Assembly: GCF_029624125.1 (NCBI RefSeq)
Contig: NZ_JARSBN010000003.1
Location: forward strand, 248,001-312,000
Reading direction: 5' to 3'
DNA length: 64,000 nucleotides
DNA from: Winogradskyella marincola
GTDB lineage: Bacteria; Bacteroidota; Bacteroidia; Flavobacteriales; Flavobacteriaceae
In this document: positions 61,548 through 64,000 of the stretch, in pieces
Layout of the letters: every line of letters begins with the position of its first letter
Position numbering within the stretch: position 1 is the first letter of the stretch
Position numbers and translations under genes: made by a program
The notes under the pieces: generated by a model
What the model saw: only the letters and a program-made list of their open reading frames with translations
Told to the model about the DNA's origin: nothing
Databases searched by the model: none

Positions 61548-62303
61548 TTATTTCTGGAGAACAAATTTATCATTTTCTAATAACCAGATTCTTATATTTC
61601 CTGTAGGTTTATAAAAGCCAACAGATGCGTCATATTCGTAATAATTATGTGATAGTTCCTTGGTTTCATAATTGTATTGTAAATTAATTCTACCAACTCT
61701 AGGTGCACCAATATGTAAATATTTCTCACCATCAAAGAAAGAATCACATAAGACTATTTCTTCATCTTTAATCTTATAAACTCTGGCTAAGCTATGATGA
61801 CGTCCACCACCATGAGTTCCCCAACCTAGTAGCAGATAATAAGATTCATCTTTTATGCTAATATCATGAATATCATAGATTATAACATCAGTAGGTTCTC
61901 CGGTTTCTTGTTCAATACCAGAGTCTAATCTTTTATATTTTATCTTTCCAGATTTGGTTTTAAATTGAAGATAAGACGCATTATCATGCCAGCTTCCGCC
62001 ACTAATTCTATCCCAACTGTAGGTTTTTACTAAGCTATCAGATGATGTTTCTATAGAAATGTATTCAGATAATTTTTTAAAAGGGTTGTAAAAACTTGTT
62101 GTGTCAGCTAATTTGGATACCAGTCTTTCTTCAACAATTGGCGCAATACAATAAGCCATCTCAGTATCAACAGAATATAAAGTTTCAAAGATTGAAGAAT
62201 AGTAATCGTCCGTAAAGTTAGATTCACTTTCTTGTCCATGAGAATTACTTGCAAAAGCAAATAAAAGCATAATTAAGAGTGGAGCTTGTTTCATTTTCTT
62301 CAT
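61548..62303 (-). CDS. Secreted protein, unknown function
   Basis: A 251-aa protein with a signal peptide (about 1-24, ending ASNSHGQ) and a mature beta-rich domain. Notable blocks are AYCIAPIVEERLVSKL, SYYLLLGWGTHGGGRHHSLA and GAPRVGRINLQYNYETKELS. No family is recognised. It lies 27 bases upstream of the BatA-like gene on the same strand and may belong to the same transcript. Confidence 0.65.
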   Translation of the reverse strand: MKKMKQAPLLIMLLFAFASNSHGQESESNFTDDYYSSIFETLYSVDTEMAYCIAPIVEERLVSKLADTTSFYNPFKKLSEYISIETSSDSLVKTYSWDRISGGSWHDNASYLQFKTKSGKIKYKRLDSGIEQETGEPTDVIIYDIHDISIKDESYYLLLGWGTHGGGRHHSLARVYKIKDEEIVLCDSFFDGEKYLHIGAPRVGRINLQYNYETKELSHNYYEYDASVGFYKPTGNIRIWLLENDKFVLQK

Positions 62304-62361
62304 GTATGAGTAACAAATATAGATAACGAAGTCTTATTACTATGATTAGCTTTTGAGAAAT

Positions 62362-63369
62362 TTAACAAAAGAAAAAATAATCAGTCATAGACTGCATTTT
62401 TAGCGTTTTGTAATACTGTTTTATGTCTTTTTGTGCGTCTTCATTAGCCACAGTAATAATACTTTGCGGAAGATTGAGTTGTTCTATATGTTTGTATTTT
62501 AATAGCTCTTGTCCGTAAATTTCTTTGCCTATTTTCTTTTTGTTATTACAAATCCAATAAAACAAAATATCATTTTCAATTAAGAGCTTAGCTATAGTTT
62601 TTCCTTTTTTTCCTGCTCCCCAAACAACTAAAGGCCTTTCGGGTTTATAATCTAGCTCTAAGAAGTAGTGTAATTTTATGTCTAAAAAGTAATTTGCAGC
62701 ATAATGCTCGTGTGTTCTGGACGTTCGTGTACTGTAATCGCGCCAATGGAGCAGTACTTTATCGCAAGGAATACATTTGTATTTTGCTCTGTAAAACCGA
62801 AACGTTAAATCATAATCTTCAGGATAACGATTAGACTCAAAACCTTCACATTCTACAAAATCGTAACGATGTAGCATCCAGCAAGGTGAAGGAATTACAC
62901 ACTCTTTGTAAATTTCAGAATAGTTATTGCCTTTTTCGGTAAGCTCATTAAGCCAACGTTCGTAGCGTGCATAACCATTGCTAATGCCGTCAGTTCTAAA
63001 ATACTTTACTTGCCCAACAGCAAGATGATGTTTGCCGTGTTTTAAAAGACTGTTCAGCATGACTTCAAGTCTGTTTTTGGTCATTATATCATCACTGTCC
63101 ATTCTGGTGATGTAAGTGCCTTTAGAGTTGCTAAAGGCTGTTTGGAGTGCTGATATTATACCTTCATGTTTATTGTTGTGTAATTGAATTCTGTCATCAT
63201 TTTCTGAAAACTTTTCAACAATAGTGTAAGATGCATCATCAGAATGATCATTTACAAAAATAGCTTCCCAATTGCTGTAAGTTTGGCTAATGATAGAAGT
63301 AACACATTCAGAAATAAAGGCTTCGGTATTTTTAAAAGGAATTAAAATGCTGATTAATGGCTGAGACAT
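62362..63369 (-). CDS. Family 2 glycosyltransferase with C-terminal nucleotide-binding-like domain
   Basis: A 335-aa protein. The GT2 GT-A domain (about 1-230) has SILIPFKNTEAFISECVTSI, the metal-binding TRMDSDDIM, and PEDYDLTFRFYRA as acceptor block. The C-terminal part (about 240-335) reads PLVVWGAGKKGKTIAKLLIE, a Rossmann-like glycine motif that GT2 enzymes usually lack. It is likely cytoplasmic or membrane-associated and part of glycan synthesis. Donor sugar unknown. Confidence 0.85.
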   Translation of the reverse strand: MSQPLISILIPFKNTEAFISECVTSIISQTYSNWEAIFVNDHSDDASYTIVEKFSENDDRIQLHNNKHEGIISALQTAFSNSKGTYITRMDSDDIMTKNRLEVMLNSLLKHGKHHLAVGQVKYFRTDGISNGYARYERWLNELTEKGNNYSEIYKECVIPSPCWMLHRYDFVECEGFESNRYPEDYDLTFRFYRAKYKCIPCDKVLLHWRDYSTRTSRTHEHYAANYFLDIKLHYFLELDYKPERPLVVWGAGKKGKTIAKLLIENDILFYWICNNKKKIGKEIYGQELLKYKHIEQLNLPQSIITVANEDAQKDIKQYYKTLKMQSMTDYFFFC

Positions 63370-63454
63370 GCTACGAATTTAACAAAACCTTTAGACTTAA
63401 AGTGGTAACAGATTGTAGATTTGTGCGTCTTGTAAAAAAATTAAATAAATATTC

Positions 63455-64000
63455 ATGAAGAACTATTTAGCCGTTTTGGGCTTAAGTGTAATTTTGGTAG
63501 GTTGTGGTTCAGCCAAGCCAAAAGCAGATGATTTAGCAGTTAATAATCCTATCGAAACTGCTTTAGATTTAACAGCAGTGGTAGATGATAAAGTGCCAGT
63601 AACTATTAATCCTGGTCGTTTTACCACAGAAACGGTAACATACAGATTGCCTAGAGTAGTGCAAGGAACATATTCTGTTAGCGATTTCGGAAAGTACATA
63701 GAAGGTATGAAAGCTTTAGACTATAAAGGGAATGAGCTTGAAGTAACTAAAGTAGATACCAACACTTGGACAATTGCAGATGCTACCAATTTAGATAAAT
63801 TAACCTATTACGTTAACGATACTTTTGATATTGAATCTACTGGAGGCATAGGTGGCGAAAACCCATTCTCACCAGCTGGAACAAATATTGAAGAAGACAA
63901 CTATGTATTAAATCTTCATGGATTTATTGGTTATTTCGATTCTTTAAAAAACAATCAATACGCTTTAGATGTTACTGCGCCAGCAACCTTTGTAAGAACT
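63455..64000 (+). CDS. M61-family metallopeptidase, N-terminal part (3' end outside window)
   Basis: An open frame of 182 codons from ATG 63455 to the window end. It begins with a lipoprotein signal (LAVLGLSVILVGC) and continues with YRLPRVVQGTYSVSDFGKYI and GMKALDYKGNELEVTKVDTN, the N-terminal beta domain of M61 glycyl aminopeptidases. The zinc HExxH and PDZ parts would be beyond the edge. It is divergent from the GT2 gene. Confidence 0.82.
   Translation, partial: MKNYLAVLGLSVILVGCGSAKPKADDLAVNNPIETALDLTAVVDDKVPVTINPGRFTTETVTYRLPRVVQGTYSVSDFGKYIEGMKALDYKGNELEVTKVDTNTWTIADATNLDKLTYYVNDTFDIESTGGIGGENPFSPAGTNIEEDNYVLNLHGFIGYFDSLKNNQYALDVTAPATFVRT

Noticed and set aside
1..64000. tRNA, rRNA, CRISPR arrays, insertion sequences and prophage genes
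   Set aside because: None was seen on either strand; no transposase, integrase or repeat-spacer pattern is present.

Overview
The window is a low-GC chromosomal segment from a member of the Flavobacteriaceae (Bacteroidota). The evidence is a type IX secretion C-terminal signal, a TonB receptor of the carboxypeptidase-regulatory-domain type, DUF4834, DUF3667 and YfhO proteins, weak or absent Shine-Dalgarno sequences, and promoters of the Bacteroidota form TTG-N17-20-TAnnTTTG. A marine genus near Winogradskyella or Psychroserpens is plausible, but that is inference. I saw no rRNA, tRNA, CRISPR array, prophage or insertion sequence.

Region 1 (1-21.9 kb) is a two-carbon and three-carbon acid utilisation region. 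It holds a DUF4212 subunit (cut by the window edge) with a sodium:solute symporter, a transporter-like histidine kinase with a single-domain response regulator, a propionyl-CoA-synthetase-like ligase next to acetyl-CoA synthetase, and the glyoxylate shunt (malate synthase, isocitrate lyase) divergent from an XRE/ScfR regulator. The shared intergenic region carries a 17-bp-phased GCGAA repeat and a perfect 14-bp palindrome. At the far end is a cNMP/CBS/nucleotidyltransferase gene with a DnaQ-like exonuclease. Between them lie a TPR gene and a large secreted metallophosphoesterase-fold protein whose metal-1 site is destroyed.

Region 2 (21.9-38 kb) mixes housekeeping and envelope genes: a TonB receptor, an ArsC-family protein, prfB with its programmed frameshift, a lipoprotein with a probable internal thioester domain, an ATP-grasp enzyme, threonine aldolase, YbaB, oligopeptidase B, and a cysteine-synthase-like plus alpha-oxoamine-synthase-like pair that may make sulfonolipids (capnine).

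Region 3 (38-47.5 kb) has surface polysaccharide genes (YfhO, GT4, flippase), then two secreted paralogues built of YD/GR repeats. Both are preceded by sigma-54-like promoter sequences, and one ends in a very basic Arg/Ser/Thr tail.

Region 4 (47.5-64 kb) has uvrA, an ECF sigma factor with a 48-aa downstream gene, an iron-sulfur-free endonuclease III, and a glycosyltransferase flanked by a second, diverged copy of the nth 5' end (a footprint of gene gain). It continues with bcp, a conserved gene of unknown function, an MBL hydrolase, and an operon of BatA/VWA protein, a dihydroorotase without metal ligands, a small membrane protein and an esterase. It ends with GT2 and the start of an M61 peptidase.

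The most unusual items are the metal-1-less phosphatase, the Gram-negative thioester lipoprotein, the nth footprint around the glycosyltransferase, the phased operator at the glyoxylate shunt, and the RpoN-like YD-repeat paralogues.
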